Source: Flavicella sediminum (GTDB lineage: Bacteria; Bacteroidota; Bacteroidia; Flavobacteriales; Flavobacteriaceae). Taken from it: DNA of 64,000 nt. Of this stretch, positions 8,590 to 17,609 are shown one piece after another (position 1 is the first letter of the stretch; each line of letters opens with the position of its first letter). The notes beneath the pieces were generated by a model that did not search any database, was not told the origin of the DNA, and saw nothing but the letters and a program-made list of their open reading frames with translations. The stretch is from the NCBI RefSeq assembly GCF_006381105.1, contig NZ_VDET01000002.1, positions 496,001 to 560,000 on the forward strand. The letters are read 5' to 3'. The translations under genes were made by a program, and so were the position numbers.

Positions 8590-8765
8590 CTAAATTAGAG
8601 CATAAATAACTCAATAAATGGAAAATTAAAATACGGTTTTAACAGTTGTAATAAAGAAAATGGAATACATTTACACACACGTAATATTAGCTATTCATCC
8701 TGTTTTAAAAGAAAACTTGACGATTCAAGCCCCTACAACTAAAGACCTTATTTAGAATACTTGCC
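8590..8765 (+). pseudogene. Decayed 3' fragment of an RluA-family pseudouridine synthase gene
   Basis: The stretch matches the last 50-plus codons of the intact gene at 7065-7748. AAATTAGAGCA (codons for the QIRAQ region), AAATACGG, ATTCATTTACAC-like and TATTCATCCTGTTTTAAAAG blocks are shared in order. A deletion of about 8-10 nt near 8603 and a 2-nt deletion in the block agctattcatcc near 8693 break the frame. The readable parts give LKYGFN, GIHLH and HPVLKENLTI. No N-terminal half, start codon or catalytic motif remains. It arose by duplication or by loss of a paralogue, with the DUF2490 gene now between the two copies. Confidence 0.82.
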
Positions 8766-8766
8766 A

Positions 8767-10008
8767 CTAAACCAAAAACTGAAACAATTCAGGTTTGTCA
8801 TTCAAATACTCTCCCAAAAACCCCTTTTCTTTCATTCGCGTAAGCAAAGGCTGAAAATCATTTTTATCTTTTAACTCCACACCAACTACGGCTGGACCTT
8901 TATCTCTATTGTTTTTCTTCGTGTATTCGAAATAAGCAATATCATCGTTTGGACCTAAAACATCTACTACAAATTCTTTTAACGCTCCTGCTCTTTGAGG
9001 AAAACGGATGATAAAATAATGCTTCAATCCTTCATACAATAAAGAACGCTCCTTCATTTCTTCCATTCGGGTAATATCATTATTACCACCACTAATCACA
9101 CAAACAACATTTTTCCCTTTAACCTCTTCCTTATACAAATCTAAAGCTGCAACAGACAAGGCACCGGCAGGCTCCACCACCAAAGCATTCTCATTGTACA
9201 CTTTTAAAATAGTAGAACAAACAGCCCCCTCAGACACCGTATTCGCCGCATAGAGCAACTCTTTGCAAATTTTAAAGGAAGTCTCACCCATTTTCTTAAC
9301 AGCAGCCCCGTCTACAAATTTTTCAATATGGTCTAAAGCCGTATTAACACCATTTTTTAAAGAAGTATTTAAAGAAGGCGCACCTTCAGGCTCAATTCCT
9401 ATGATTTTTGTATTGGGACTCAAAACTTGAAAAACACTGGTAACACCTGCTGCCAAACCACCACCACCTACAGGAATAAACAAATAATCTATCGCTTCTT
9501 TTGACTGATCGATAATTTCCAAACCAACCGTCCCTTGCCCTGCCATCACATCTAAATCATCAAAAGGATGCACAAAGGTTGCTTTTTTTTCTTGACAGTA
9601 CAAAGCCGCAGCCTCATAACTAGCATCATACGTATCACCAACCAATACAATTTCAATATATTCTTGACCAAACATACGAACCTGTCCGATTTTTTGTTGC
9701 GGTGTTGTTGTTGGCATATAAACCACACCTTTCACCTTTAATTTCTGACAAGCCAAAGCTACTCCTTGAGCGTGATTTCCTGCACTAGCACAAACCACAC
9801 CATTCTCAAGTTCTTTTTTATTCAGATTTTTAATTCTGTTATAAGCACCTCTTATTTTATAAGAACGAACTACTTGTAGATCTTCACGCTTAAAAGAAAT
9901 TGTCGCTTGGTATTCCTTCGAATAATTCTCCATAAAATCCAAAGGTGTATTTAAAACCACTCCCTGGATATTCTTTTGTGCTTTTAACACATTTTCTATT
10001 TTTATCAT
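8767..10008 (-). CDS. ilvA: Threonine ammonia-lyase IlvA
   Basis: PLP enzyme that deaminates threonine to 2-oxobutanoate, the first step toward isoleucine. The PLP lysine is in VRSYKIRGAY near residue 50, and the glycine loop GGGGLA and ASAGNHAQG are present. A C-terminal ACT-like regulatory domain (about 325-413) starts at the FIIRFPQRAGALKEFV region, as in the roughly 410-residue forms that bind isoleucine or valine. The ATG overlaps the stop of the small upstream gene by 4 nt. It is the last gene of the ilv group on this strand, separated from ilvC by a terminator. Confidence 0.96.
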   Translation of the reverse strand: MIKIENVLKAQKNIQGVVLNTPLDFMENYSKEYQATISFKREDLQVVRSYKIRGAYNRIKNLNKKELENGVVCASAGNHAQGVALACQKLKVKGVVYMPTTTPQQKIGQVRMFGQEYIEIVLVGDTYDASYEAAALYCQEKKATFVHPFDDLDVMAGQGTVGLEIIDQSKEAIDYLFIPVGGGGLAAGVTSVFQVLSPNTKIIGIEPEGAPSLNTSLKNGVNTALDHIEKFVDGAAVKKMGETSFKICKELLYAANTVSEGAVCSTILKVYNENALVVEPAGALSVAALDLYKEEVKGKNVVCVISGGNNDITRMEEMKERSLLYEGLKHYFIIRFPQRAGALKEFVVDVLGPNDDIAYFEYTKKNNRDKGPAVVGVELKDKNDFQPLLTRMKEKGFLGEYLNDKPELFQFLV

Positions 10009-10307
10009 AACTGCGTTTCTTTTACCAAAAAGCTTGTTTTTATAGCTTGTATTTTTAACTGCTCGAATGATTTTCTTTCCTCATCATTTACATAGTTTTT
10101 AAAATCTATATCTGACGGAAAAGTTAACAAATGAATTTCATAGGGTTTTTCATCGTTACTAAAAATATAGGCTTCCGATTTTGGTCTAACTCTATAAATC
10201 AACTCCCCGTTATACTTTTTCAACAATGGCAATACAAGGTTTTCATATTCTTGAAATATATGTTCTTTCCCTTCTTTTACAAATAAAAATGCGGTTATAT
10301 AAAGCAT
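10005..10307 (-). CDS. Small protein, dimeric alpha/beta-barrel type (DUF1330-like)
   Basis: Protein of 100 residues without signal peptide or membrane segment. The pattern LYITAFLFVKEGKEHIFQEYE, a central strand with PYEIHLLTFPS, and a final amphipathic helix resemble dimeric alpha/beta-barrel proteins such as DUF1330 or antibiotic-monooxygenase-like families. The role is unknown. Its stop overlaps the ilvA start by 4 nt, so it is co-translated with ilvA, and it begins just after the ilvC terminator. Linkage to ilvA may reflect a shared promoter rather than function. Confidence 0.7.
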   Translation of the reverse strand: MLYITAFLFVKEGKEHIFQEYENLVLPLLKKYNGELIYRVRPKSEAYIFSNDEKPYEIHLLTFPSDIDFKNYVNDEERKSFEQLKIQAIKTSFLVKETQL

Positions 10308-10332
10308 AGCATACTATTTAATGAATCTAAAA

Positions 10333-10372
10333 CAAAAAAAAGCCTGACAAACGAAAGAGTCTGTCAGGCTTT
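10333..10372 (-). terminator. Rho-independent terminator after ilvC
   Basis: The arms AAAGCCTGACA (10339-10349) and TGTCAGGCTTT (10362-10372) form a GC-rich hairpin. Read on the minus strand it is followed by a run of T. It lies 22 nt downstream of the ilvC stop and separates ilvC from the small gene and ilvA. Confidence 0.88.
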
Positions 10373-10393
10373 ACTATGTAAAATGTATAAAAC

Positions 10394-11866
10394 TTAAACG
10401 ATTTTTTTCATTGCAGTCATTGACTCTCTTAAGAATTCACCAATTTCTTCAACTGGATGATTTCTAATTTCAGCATTGATTTCAATCAATTCTTTGTTGT
10501 CAACACCATTGTCACCATCGTTAAATGGACGACCTACTAAATTACTTGGTGCGTTTTTCACGTACTCAGCAATTAAAGGTTTTGCAGCATGGTCAAACAA
10601 ATAACATCCGTACTCAGCAGTATCAGAAATTACTCTGTTCATTTCAAATAATTTCTTTCTTGCAATTGTATTTGCAATAAGTGGAGTTTCGTGTAAAGAC
10701 TCGTAGTAAGCAGACTCATCAATAATTCCAGAATCAGTCATTGCTTCGAAAGCTAACTCAACACCAGCTTTTACCATAGCAACCATTAACACTCCATTAT
10801 CAAAGTATTCTTGCTCAGAAATCTCAACATCTCCAGCAGGAGTTTTCTCGAAATTAGTTTCTCCAGTTGCAGCTCTCCAAGTCAATAAGTTTACATCATC
10901 ATTTGCCCAGTCAGCCATCATTGTAGAAGAAAACTCTCCAGAAATGATATCATCCATATGCTTTTGAAACAAAGGACGCATGATATCTTTTAAATCTTCA
11001 GATGCTTTGAATGCAGCAACTTTAGCAGGATTAGACAATCTGTCCATCATGTTTGTGATACCACCATGCTTTAAAGCTTCAGTGATTGTTTCCCATCCGT
11101 ATTGGATTAATTTAGAAGCATATCCAGCATCAACACCTTCAGCAACCATTTTATCGAAACATAAGATAGAACCTGTTTGTAACAATCCACAAAGAATTGT
11201 TTGCTCTCCCATTAAATCAGACTTTACTTCAGCAACAAAAGAAGAACGTAAAACACCAGCAGTATGACCACCAGTACCTACAGCATAAGCCTTTGCGTAA
11301 TCCCATCCTTTTCCTTCTGGATCATTCTCAGGGTGAACAGCGATTAATGTAGGAACTCCAAATCCTCTTTTGAATTCTTCTCTAACCTCAGAACCCGGAG
11401 ATTTAGGAGCCACCATAATTACAGTGATATCTTTTCTTACTTGCATTCCTTCTTCAACAATGTTGAATCCATGAGAATAAGACAAAGTAGCACCTTGTTT
11501 CATTAATGGCATAACTGCAGTTACAACAGCGGTGTGTTGTTTATCTGGAGTTAAGTTGATTAACAAATCAGCTGCAGGAATCATTTCTTCGTAAGTTCCA
11601 ACTGCAAATCCATTTTCAACAGCATTTAAATAAGATTGTCTTTTTTCAGTAATTGCAGCTGGTCTTAATGTATAAGACACATCCAATCCTGAATCTTTCA
11701 TGTTTAACCCTTGGTTTAACCCTTGAGCTCCACATCCAATAATAACTATTTTTTTACCTTTCAATGCTTCTACACCTCCATTGAATTCTGAACTATCCAT
11801 GAATTCACATTGTCCCAATTGCTCTAATTGCTCACGTAAAGAAAGTGTGTTAAAATAATTTGCCAT
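10394..11866 (-). CDS. ilvC: Ketol-acid reductoisomerase IlvC (class II, long form)
   Basis: NADPH-dependent enzyme that isomerises and reduces acetolactate and acetohydroxybutyrate in valine, leucine and isoleucine synthesis. The Rossmann loop is in [17 protein letters not shown] near residue 40, and the phosphate-binding TLRPAA follows. The length of 490 residues shows the long class II type with a duplicated C-terminal knotted domain, as in Escherichia coli, not the 330-residue class I. It is separated from ilvN by about 200 nt that hold a terminator and a likely promoter, so it probably has its own transcript in addition to any read-through. Confidence 0.97.
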   Translation of the reverse strand: MANYFNTLSLREQLEQLGQCEFMDSSEFNGGVEALKGKKIVIIGCGAQGLNQGLNMKDSGLDVSYTLRPAAITEKRQSYLNAVENGFAVGTYEEMIPAADLLINLTPDKQHTAVVTAVMPLMKQGATLSYSHGFNIVEEGMQVRKDITVIMVAPKSPGSEVREEFKRGFGVPTLIAVHPENDPEGKGWDYAKAYAVGTGGHTAGVLRSSFVAEVKSDLMGEQTILCGLLQTGSILCFDKMVAEGVDAGYASKLIQYGWETITEALKHGGITNMMDRLSNPAKVAAFKASEDLKDIMRPLFQKHMDDIISGEFSSTMMADWANDDVNLLTWRAATGETNFEKTPAGDVEISEQEYFDNGVLMVAMVKAGVELAFEAMTDSGIIDESAYYESLHETPLIANTIARKKLFEMNRVISDTAEYGCYLFDHAAKPLIAEYVKNAPSNLVGRPFNDGDNGVDNKELIEINAEIRNHPVEEIGEFLRESMTAMKKIV

Positions 11867-11969
11867 TTTTCTATTGTTTGTTAATTTATTTTTAAACTGA
11901 TTTATTTAGTTAACAAGCCTTTAGCTAGACCAAACGCATCAATTCTCTTATTATTTTTTATTGCGTCTG

Positions 11970-12014
11970 CAAAAATATAAAATCCTTAGCTTATATCTTA
12001 ATAATCTAAGGATT
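11970..12014 (-). promoter_or_regulatory. ilvC promoter with adjacent 9-bp inverted repeat
   Basis: On the minus strand TATTTTTG followed by C (11970-11977) matches the -7 element. Directly upstream, AATCCTTAG (11981-11989) and CTAAGGATT (12006-12014) form a perfect 9-bp inverted repeat with a 16-nt spacer, covering the place of the -33 element, for which no TTG is seen. It could be an operator for a dimeric regulator, or a second hairpin behind the ilvN terminator. The expected 5' untranslated region is about 95 nt. Confidence 0.5.
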
Positions 12015-12021
12015 ATCTCAT

Positions 12022-12060
12022 AAAAAAAGCTAACAAGATGCAATATCTGTTAGCTTTTTT
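12022..12060 (-). terminator. Terminator after ilvN
   Basis: The arms AAAAAAAGCTAACA (12022-12035) and TGTTAGCTTTTTT (12048-12060) form a hairpin flanked by A and T runs, so it could work on both strands. It lies 9 nt past the ilvN stop and closes the ilvD-ilvB-ilvN unit. Confidence 0.85.
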
Positions 12061-12068
12061 AATTGTTT

Positions 12069-12584
12069 TTACAAATTCTTAAGCTGTTCAGAAATTCTCA
12101 TTTCTGTTTTAGAAACTGAAATTCTACCTGTTCTTACAAACTGCATAATTCCATAAGGCGCTAGCTCATCATACAATGCTTCTGTTTCTTTTCTAAAGCC
12201 TGTTTTTTCAATTACGAAAAACTTTGGGTTTACCGTAACAATTGTTGCATGACTCTTTTTGATAATATTTTGAATCTCTCTTTTCTCAAACAACAAACTT
12301 GATGCTATTTTATACAAAGCTGTTTCATGAAAAATAATCTCATCATCTCTATGATAATAGGCTTTAATAACTTCGATTTGTTTTTCAATTTGCCCTACCA
12401 ATTTCTTTACAGAAACTTCGGTCATTCTAGCTACGATTGTAAATCTATGGACATTTTCAATTTCAGATTTTGAAACATTCAAACTCTCAATATTGATATG
12501 TCTTTTTAAGAAAATAGTCGCAATTCTATTCAACAACCCTGGGTTGTTTTCTGTATATACTGATATTGTAAATAATTCTTCCAT
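12069..12584 (-). CDS. ilvN: Acetolactate synthase small (regulatory) subunit
   Basis: Regulatory subunit of acetohydroxyacid synthase. The N-terminal ACT domain (about 3-78) begins with FTISVYTENNPGLLNRIATI and in homologues binds valine for feedback control. The C-terminal domain (about 85-165) activates the large subunit. The length of 171 residues is that of the common single-ACT form. It follows ilvB by 87 nt on the same strand and is followed by a terminator. The gap contains AT-rich near-repeats of a GAATTGT type. Confidence 0.94.
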   Translation of the reverse strand: MEELFTISVYTENNPGLLNRIATIFLKRHINIESLNVSKSEIENVHRFTIVARMTEVSVKKLVGQIEKQIEVIKAYYHRDDEIIFHETALYKIASSLLFEKREIQNIIKKSHATIVTVNPKFFVIEKTGFRKETEALYDELAPYGIMQFVRTGRISVSKTEMRISEQLKNL

Positions 12585-12671
12585 TCTTTTCTGTTTAATC
12601 GTTGAATTGTGTAATTATTGAATTGTTTTATTTTAACTTAAAATTCAATATTAAAAAACTCAAAACCTATA

Positions 12672-14372
12672 CTAGCTTAATCTAACATCTGAAACACTTG
12701 CTCCAGTTGGCACCATTGGAAACACATTGTCTTCTTTTTCAATCATTACTTCTAAAAAGTAAGATTTATCTGAAGCTATCATTTCTTTTACAGCACCGGC
12801 CAAGTCTTCTCTTTTAGAAACTTTTGTTGCTTGAATATCATAGGCCTCTGCCAGTTTTATAAAATCTGGATTTGTCATAACTGTGGACGCATAACGTTTA
12901 TCGAAAAACAATTGCTGCCATTGACGTACCATTCCTAAAAACTCGTTATTCAATACCACGATTTTAACCGCAGCACCCGTCTGTAAAATTGTTCCTAGTT
13001 CTTGACAAGTCATTTGGTATCCACCATCTCCTATAAAAGCAACTACTTCACGTTTAGGCGCACCCATTTTTGCTCCAATAGCCGCTGGCAATGCAAACCC
13101 CATTGTTCCTAAACCACCAGAAGTTACATTACTTCTAGTTGTTGTAAAATCGGCGTAACGCACGGTAAACATTTGGTGTTGACCAACATCAGATACAATA
13201 ATAGCATCTCCTTTGGTTTCCTTGTTTACTTGATTGATAACTTCTCCCATAGTTAACCCTTCTTTGGTAGGTTTTAACTGTGGATTGATCACCGCTTCGT
13301 TTTCAATTTCTCTATATCTCTTAAATTCATTGTGCCATTCTTCATGTTTATTTTCATTAATGAATGGTAAAATTTTTCCAAGCGTATCTTTAGAATCTCC
13401 TAAAACAGCTACATCCGTTTTTACATTTTTATCAATCTCAGCTGGATCAATATCAAAATGAATCACTTTTGCTTGTTTTGCATAGGTTTCCAAAGTTCCC
13501 GTCACACGGTCGTCAAAACGCATTCCAATTGCAATTAACACATCACATTCGTTGGTTAATTTATTCGGACCGTAATGCCCGTGCATTCCAACCATACCAA
13601 CATTTAAATAATGATTTGTAGGCAATGCTGACAAACCTAAAACTGTCCAAGCAGAAGGAATTCCTGCTTTTTCAATCAATGCTTTTAATTCTGCTTCCGC
13701 TTCCCCTAAAATAACTCCTTGTCCAAAAACAATAAAAGGTTTTTTAGCTCCATTTATCAATTCAGCAGCAGCTTTTAATTGCTCCACATTCGTATCTGGA
13801 ATTGGCTTATAACTTCTTACAGAAGTACACTTCTCATAAGAATAATCCAATTCTCCTAATTGTGCATCTTTTGTAATATCAATTAAAACAGGTCCTGGTC
13901 TACCAGACTTAGCTATAAAAAATGCTTTTGCAATGGCAGCAGGAATATCTTGTGACTTTGTTACTTGCACATTCCATTTTGTTACAGGAGCAGAAATGCT
14001 AATTACATCTGTTTCTTGAAAGGCATCTGTACCTAATAAATGAGAAGCAACTTGACCAGTAATACACACTAATGGTGTAGAATCAATTTGTGCATCTGCA
14101 ATACCTGTAATTAAATTTGTAGCTCCAGGTCCAGAAGTTGCTAAACAAACCCCTACTTTACCTGTAACTCTTGCAAAACCTTGTGCAGCATGTATCGCGC
14201 CTTGTTCATGGCGAGTTAATACATGGTGTAATTTGTCTTGGTATTTATATAATTCATCATAGATTGGCATAATAGCACCACCTGGGTAACCATAAGCCAA
14301 ATCTGCACCTTCTGCCAATAGTGATCTTACTACTGCTTCCGATCCTGAGATTCTTTCTGTTTTTAAGCTCAT
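12672..14372 (-). CDS. ilvB: Acetolactate synthase large (catalytic) subunit
   Basis: Thiamine diphosphate enzyme that condenses pyruvate with pyruvate or 2-oxobutanoate. The catalytic Glu lies in the N-terminal stretch around RHEQGAIHAAQGFAR, followed by the FAD-type central domain and the ThDP signature GDGGYQMTCQEL near residue 440 with its distal Asn in VVLNNEFLGM. The length of 566 residues is normal. It lies between ilvD and ilvN. The 72-nt gap from ilvD is filled with short tandem repeats. Confidence 0.97.
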   Translation of the reverse strand: MSLKTERISGSEAVVRSLLAEGADLAYGYPGGAIMPIYDELYKYQDKLHHVLTRHEQGAIHAAQGFARVTGKVGVCLATSGPGATNLITGIADAQIDSTPLVCITGQVASHLLGTDAFQETDVISISAPVTKWNVQVTKSQDIPAAIAKAFFIAKSGRPGPVLIDITKDAQLGELDYSYEKCTSVRSYKPIPDTNVEQLKAAAELINGAKKPFIVFGQGVILGEAEAELKALIEKAGIPSAWTVLGLSALPTNHYLNVGMVGMHGHYGPNKLTNECDVLIAIGMRFDDRVTGTLETYAKQAKVIHFDIDPAEIDKNVKTDVAVLGDSKDTLGKILPFINENKHEEWHNEFKRYREIENEAVINPQLKPTKEGLTMGEVINQVNKETKGDAIIVSDVGQHQMFTVRYADFTTTRSNVTSGGLGTMGFALPAAIGAKMGAPKREVVAFIGDGGYQMTCQELGTILQTGAAVKIVVLNNEFLGMVRQWQQLFFDKRYASTVMTNPDFIKLAEAYDIQATKVSKREDLAGAVKEMIASDKSYFLEVMIEKEDNVFPMVPTGASVSDVRLS

Positions 14373-14385
14373 TTTATTCGCTTGC

Positions 14386-14442
14386 TTTTGGCTTTTAGCT
14401 TTTTGCCTTTAGCTAATGGCTAATGACTAATGGCTAAAAGTT
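14386..14442. repeat. Low-complexity tandem repeats between ilvD and ilvB
   Basis: On the minus strand, units of the type AGCCATT-AGTCATT-AGCCATT (7-bp period) are followed by AGCTAAAGGC and AAAAGCTAAAAGCC. They occupy almost the whole spacer between the ilvD stop and the ilvB start. This is the same unit length as the run after engB, with a different sequence. Confidence 0.75.
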
Positions 14443-14444
14443 AA

Positions 14445-16124
14445 TTAATATTTATCTGTTACACATCCTTCTGAAGCAGAAGCTACAGATCTTGCGTATT
14501 TAAATAAGATTCCTTTATTATGTTTCAATGCTGGTTGTACCCAATTTGATTTACGATTTGCGATTTCTTCTTCAGAAACTTTTAAGGTAATTGAGTTGTC
14601 TTCTGCACTAATAGCGATGGTATCTCCAGTTTCTACCAAACCAATTAAACCACCTTCTTGTGCTTCTGGCGTTATGTGACCAACAACAAAACCATGCGTT
14701 CCTCCAGAAAAACGTCCGTCAGTAATTAAAGCTACTGATTTCCCTAAACCAGCTCCCATAATTAACGAGGTTGGCTTTAACATTTCTGGCATTCCTGGTC
14801 CACCTTTTGGCCCAACATAACGAATGACGACGACATCTCCTCTTTCGACCTCTCCATTAGAAATTCCAGTATTTGCTGCTTGCTCTCCATCATAAACAAC
14901 TGCTTTTCCTTCAAAAACCAATCCTTCATTACCAGAAATTTTAGCTACCGCTCCTTGTTCTGCAAGGTTACCATATAAAATCTGAAGGTTACCTGATGAT
15001 TTTAATGCTTTATCCGTTGGGAAAATCACATCTTGATCTTCAAATTCCATTGCTTCTACATCTGCCAAATTCTCTGCCAATGTTTTCCCTGTAATTGTCA
15101 TACAATCTCCATGTAAATAACCATTCTCTAGCAAATATTTCATAATTGCAGGAGTTCCTCCTACACCATGAACATCTTCCATTAAATATTTACCAGAAGG
15201 TTTTAAATCTGCAATCAAAGGTGTTTTATCAGAAACTCTTTGAAAATCTTCTAAAGTAAATTCAATATCAGCAGCATAAGCAATAGCTAAATAATGCAAT
15301 ACTGCATTTGTAGAACCACCCAATGCATTGACCAAAGCAATTGCATTTTCAATCGATTTTTTAGTTACAATATCTTTTGGCTTTAAATCCAATTCTAATA
15401 AATTTTTCATGGCTGCAGCAGTACGCTCAGACTCAGATAATTTATTTGGATTTTCAGCAGGAATAGAAGAGTTATATGGCAAAGCCATTCCCATACACTC
15501 TATAGAAGAAGCCATTGTGTTTGCAGTATACATACCACCACATGCACCAGCTCCAGGAATAGAAGCTTTGATAATTTCTCTGTATTCTTTTTCATCAATT
15601 TCACCTGCTACTTTTTGCCCTAAAGCCTCAAATGCAGATACAATATTTAATTTTCTTCCTTTGTATTTTCCTGAGGCAATACTTCCACCATACACCATAA
15701 TAGATGGACGATTTAAACGCAACATAGCGATAATTGCTCCCGGCATATTTTTATCACATCCAACTACACCAATCAAACCGTCATAACTTTGAGCATTAAC
15801 TACAGTCTCCATAGAATCTGCAATAATATCTCTAGAAGCTAATGAATAGTTCATTCCTGATGTTCCCATAGAAATTCCATCACTGACACCAATAGTATTA
15901 AAGACTAACCCAACTTGACCTGCTTTGTTTGCTTCTTTCTTAATTTCAGCTGCTAAAGTATTCAAATGCATGTTACATGGATTTCCATCATAACCTGTAC
16001 TTGCAATACCGATTTGAGGCTTATTCATGTCATCATCAGAAAAACCAACGGCATATAACATTGCCTGTGATGCTGGTTGAGACTCATCTTGTGTTAATCT
16101 ACTACTGTGTTTATTTAATGCCAT
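14445..16124 (-). CDS. ilvD: Dihydroxy-acid dehydratase IlvD
   Basis: Iron-sulfur enzyme that dehydrates dihydroxyisovalerate and dihydroxymethylvalerate, the third common step of branched-chain synthesis. The cluster-binding cysteines lie in [11 protein letters not shown] and [12 protein letters not shown], and the C-terminal motif [17 protein letters not shown] is present. The length of 559 residues is typical. It is the first structural gene of the ilv unit. Its 460-nt upstream region holds a complete leader-peptide attenuator (16317-16490). Confidence 0.97.
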   Translation of the reverse strand: MALNKHSSRLTQDESQPASQAMLYAVGFSDDDMNKPQIGIASTGYDGNPCNMHLNTLAAEIKKEANKAGQVGLVFNTIGVSDGISMGTSGMNYSLASRDIIADSMETVVNAQSYDGLIGVVGCDKNMPGAIIAMLRLNRPSIMVYGGSIASGKYKGRKLNIVSAFEALGQKVAGEIDEKEYREIIKASIPGAGACGGMYTANTMASSIECMGMALPYNSSIPAENPNKLSESERTAAAMKNLLELDLKPKDIVTKKSIENAIALVNALGGSTNAVLHYLAIAYAADIEFTLEDFQRVSDKTPLIADLKPSGKYLMEDVHGVGGTPAIMKYLLENGYLHGDCMTITGKTLAENLADVEAMEFEDQDVIFPTDKALKSSGNLQILYGNLAEQGAVAKISGNEGLVFEGKAVVYDGEQAANTGISNGEVERGDVVVIRYVGPKGGPGMPEMLKPTSLIMGAGLGKSVALITDGRFSGGTHGFVVGHITPEAQEGGLIGLVETGDTIAISAEDNSITLKVSEEEIANRKSNWVQPALKHNKGILFKYARSVASASEGCVTDKY

Positions 16125-16316
16125 TTCTCTTATTTTTTTTATTTTCTAAAACTGCTTACAACTTTACGTCTTGCTATTTCACTAGCAAATGTATTATACT
16201 AAGTGGTTTTTTAATTATTAAACTCTATTTGTTCTACGCTATCCAATCACAAAAAAAGAACCTTTAACCACTGAAAAACAAGTTTTTAACTTTTATTTTC
16301 TACAATGATAAAGCTC

Positions 16317-16344
16317 AAAAAAAAACCTTCCAAAACTAGGAAGG
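16317..16344 (-). terminator. Attenuator terminator upstream of ilvD
   Basis: On the minus strand a hairpin with arms CCTTCC and GGAAGG (16326-16344, 7-nt loop) is followed directly by nine T residues (16317-16325). It lies between the leader peptide and ilvD, where no complete gene has just ended, so it acts on the leader transcript. Arm and loop bases 16334-16340 can instead pair with 16370-16376. Confidence 0.82.
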
Positions 16345-16415
16345 AACTTATTTTATTTTCTCAATAATACCTAGCTGACATTTAATTACCACTTGACGAA
16401 AATGACAAGGTATTT
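16334..16415 (-). promoter_or_regulatory. Alternative pairing segments of the ilvD attenuator
   Basis: In the RNA, segment 1 (AAUACCU, 16415-16409, inside the leader codons for Lys-Tyr-Leu) is perfectly complementary to segment 2 (AGGUAUU, 16372-16366). Segment 2 extended (AGCUAGG, 16376-16370) can pair over 7 positions, one of them G-U, with segment 3 (CCUAGUU, 16340-16334), which forms part of the terminator. A ribosome stalled on the Leu-Val-Ile codons would cover segment 1, free segment 2 to hold segment 3, and prevent termination. The complementarity is seen directly; the mechanism is inferred from classical attenuators. Confidence 0.7.
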
Positions 16416-16448
16416 GCAGAGGATACTATTTTGATTGTTGATTTTCAT
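16386..16448 (-). CDS. ilv operon leader peptide
   Basis: An open frame of 20 codons starts with ATG at 16448 and ends with TAA. It encodes a peptide with seven branched-chain residues, most of them in the cluster LVIFV before the C-terminal KW. The codons include CTC, CTT, GTC and ATC. The frame begins just downstream of a promoter and ends about 40 nt before a terminator hairpin, the arrangement of a transcription attenuator that senses charged Leu, Val and Ile tRNAs. It is expected to act in cis through ribosome position rather than as a product. Confidence 0.8.
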   Translation of the reverse strand: MKINNQNSILCKYLVIFVKW

Positions 16449-16460
16449 TTTTTACGCATG

Positions 16461-16490
16461 CAAAGATGAAATTTATTTTATCAAATTCAA
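16461..16490 (-). promoter_or_regulatory. Promoter of the ilv leader and ilvD operon
   Basis: On the minus strand TTG (16490-16488) is followed after 19 nt by CATCTTTG plus C (16468-16461), 7 of 8 matches to TAnnTTTG. The expected start of transcription near 16455 leaves only about 7 nt before the leader ATG at 16448. Confidence 0.65.
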
Positions 16491-16586
16491 ACATAAAAGT
16501 CTGTTTTTTAGTCAAAAACTTAATTTTACAACAGAATATTTCCTAATTTTAAAAGCTTAAATTAATTTCAACTACAATTCTATAAA

Positions 16587-17609
16587 ATGAAAAGATTGCG
16601 ATATTTCACCGTTTACCTCCTTCCTATAGTTGTACACTTGTCTTTTAACCAAAGTTCTTATCAAACTTTTTTAGCACTTTTTATATTCTTTGGAGCTCTA
16701 CCTTTTATTGAATTATTCCTAAAACCCAATTCTAAAAACTTCAATAGAACTAAAAGCCTACAAGAGAAGAAGAAAGTTATTTACAGCTGGCCTTTATATT
16801 TGGCAGTGCCTATTCAATACCTATTATTGTTTTATTTTTTAACAATTATGAAAACTACCGAATTTTTAAGCCTGGCCTATTTTGGAAAAATAACAGCTAT
16901 GGGACTTTCATGCGGAATAATAGGTTTGAATATAGGTCATGAATTAGGCCACAAAAACAACCGCTTTTACCAACTACTTGGAGAGTTATTATTATTAAGT
17001 TCTTTAAACTCACATTTTCTTCCTTACCATAATGCAGGGCATCATTATTTAGTTGCCACACCCGAAGATCCTGCTACCGCAAGAAAAAACGAATCTGTAT
17101 ATCAATTTTGGGTTCGTTCACATTTTTCTAGCTACCTGTTAGCTTGGCAACTTGAAATAAAACGTGTAAGACGTCTTGGCAAAAAAAGCTTATGCCCAGG
17201 AAATAGAATGATTTTTTACAGCATAAGCAATATCATTCTTTTGAATGCCATTTACCTCTATTTTGGATTTGAATCTTTTATCGCTTTTTTAGGAGCTGCG
17301 CTGTTTGGTATATTGCTTTTGGAAACGGTAAACTACATAGAGCATTACGGCTTACTTCGAAAAAAAATAGGTGAAAATTACGAAAGACCCAACGTGATGC
17401 ATTCCTGGAATTCAGATCATCCAAGTGGTCAATTATTATTATTTAATTTATCTCGCCATTCCGACCATCATAAAAATGGGAGTAAAAAATACCAAATTTT
17501 AAATTCTCATCCTGAAAGTCCACAATTACCTACAGGATACCCTGGCATGATGCTACTGGCCTTAATTCCTCCTTTATGGTTTCGTTACATGAACAAAAAA
17601 CTTTCTTAA
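16587..17609 (+). CDS. alkB: AlkB-type membrane alkane 1-monooxygenase/hydroxylase
   Basis: Integral membrane di-iron hydroxylase that oxidises the terminal carbon of alkanes or similar chains with oxygen and electrons from rubredoxin. The His clusters are complete: HELGHKN, HNAGHHYL and HSDHH, together with the AlkB hallmark NYIEHYGL, which separates it from fatty acid desaturases. Several hydrophobic helices precede and separate these motifs. At 340 residues it is somewhat shorter than the 400-residue Pseudomonas enzyme. No rubredoxin gene is adjacent, so electron supply must come from elsewhere. It is convergent with the TruA-like gene, overlapping by 4 nt. The true substrate is uncertain. 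Confidence 0.85.
   Translation: MKRLRYFTVYLLPIVVHLSFNQSSYQTFLALFIFFGALPFIELFLKPNSKNFNRTKSLQEKKKVIYSWPLYLAVPIQYLLLFYFLTIMKTTEFLSLAYFGKITAMGLSCGIIGLNIGHELGHKNNRFYQLLGELLLLSSLNSHFLPYHNAGHHYLVATPEDPATARKNESVYQFWVRSHFSSYLLAWQLEIKRVRRLGKKSLCPGNRMIFYSISNIILLNAIYLYFGFESFIAFLGAALFGILLLETVNYIEHYGLLRKKIGENYERPNVMHSWNSDHPSGQLLLFNLSRHSDHHKNGSKKYQILNSHPESPQLPTGYPGMMLLALIPPLWFRYMNKKLS

Noticed and set aside
10980..11267. Plus-strand frames inside ilvC, ilvB, ilvD and other minus-strand genes
   Set aside because: They are mirror frames of strongly supported genes, without motifs or start signals of their own.
11925..11939. Tiny upstream frame Met-Arg-Leu-Val-stop in the ilvC 5' region
   Set aside because: With four codons and only two branched-chain residues, and no terminator between it and ilvC, it is likely chance.
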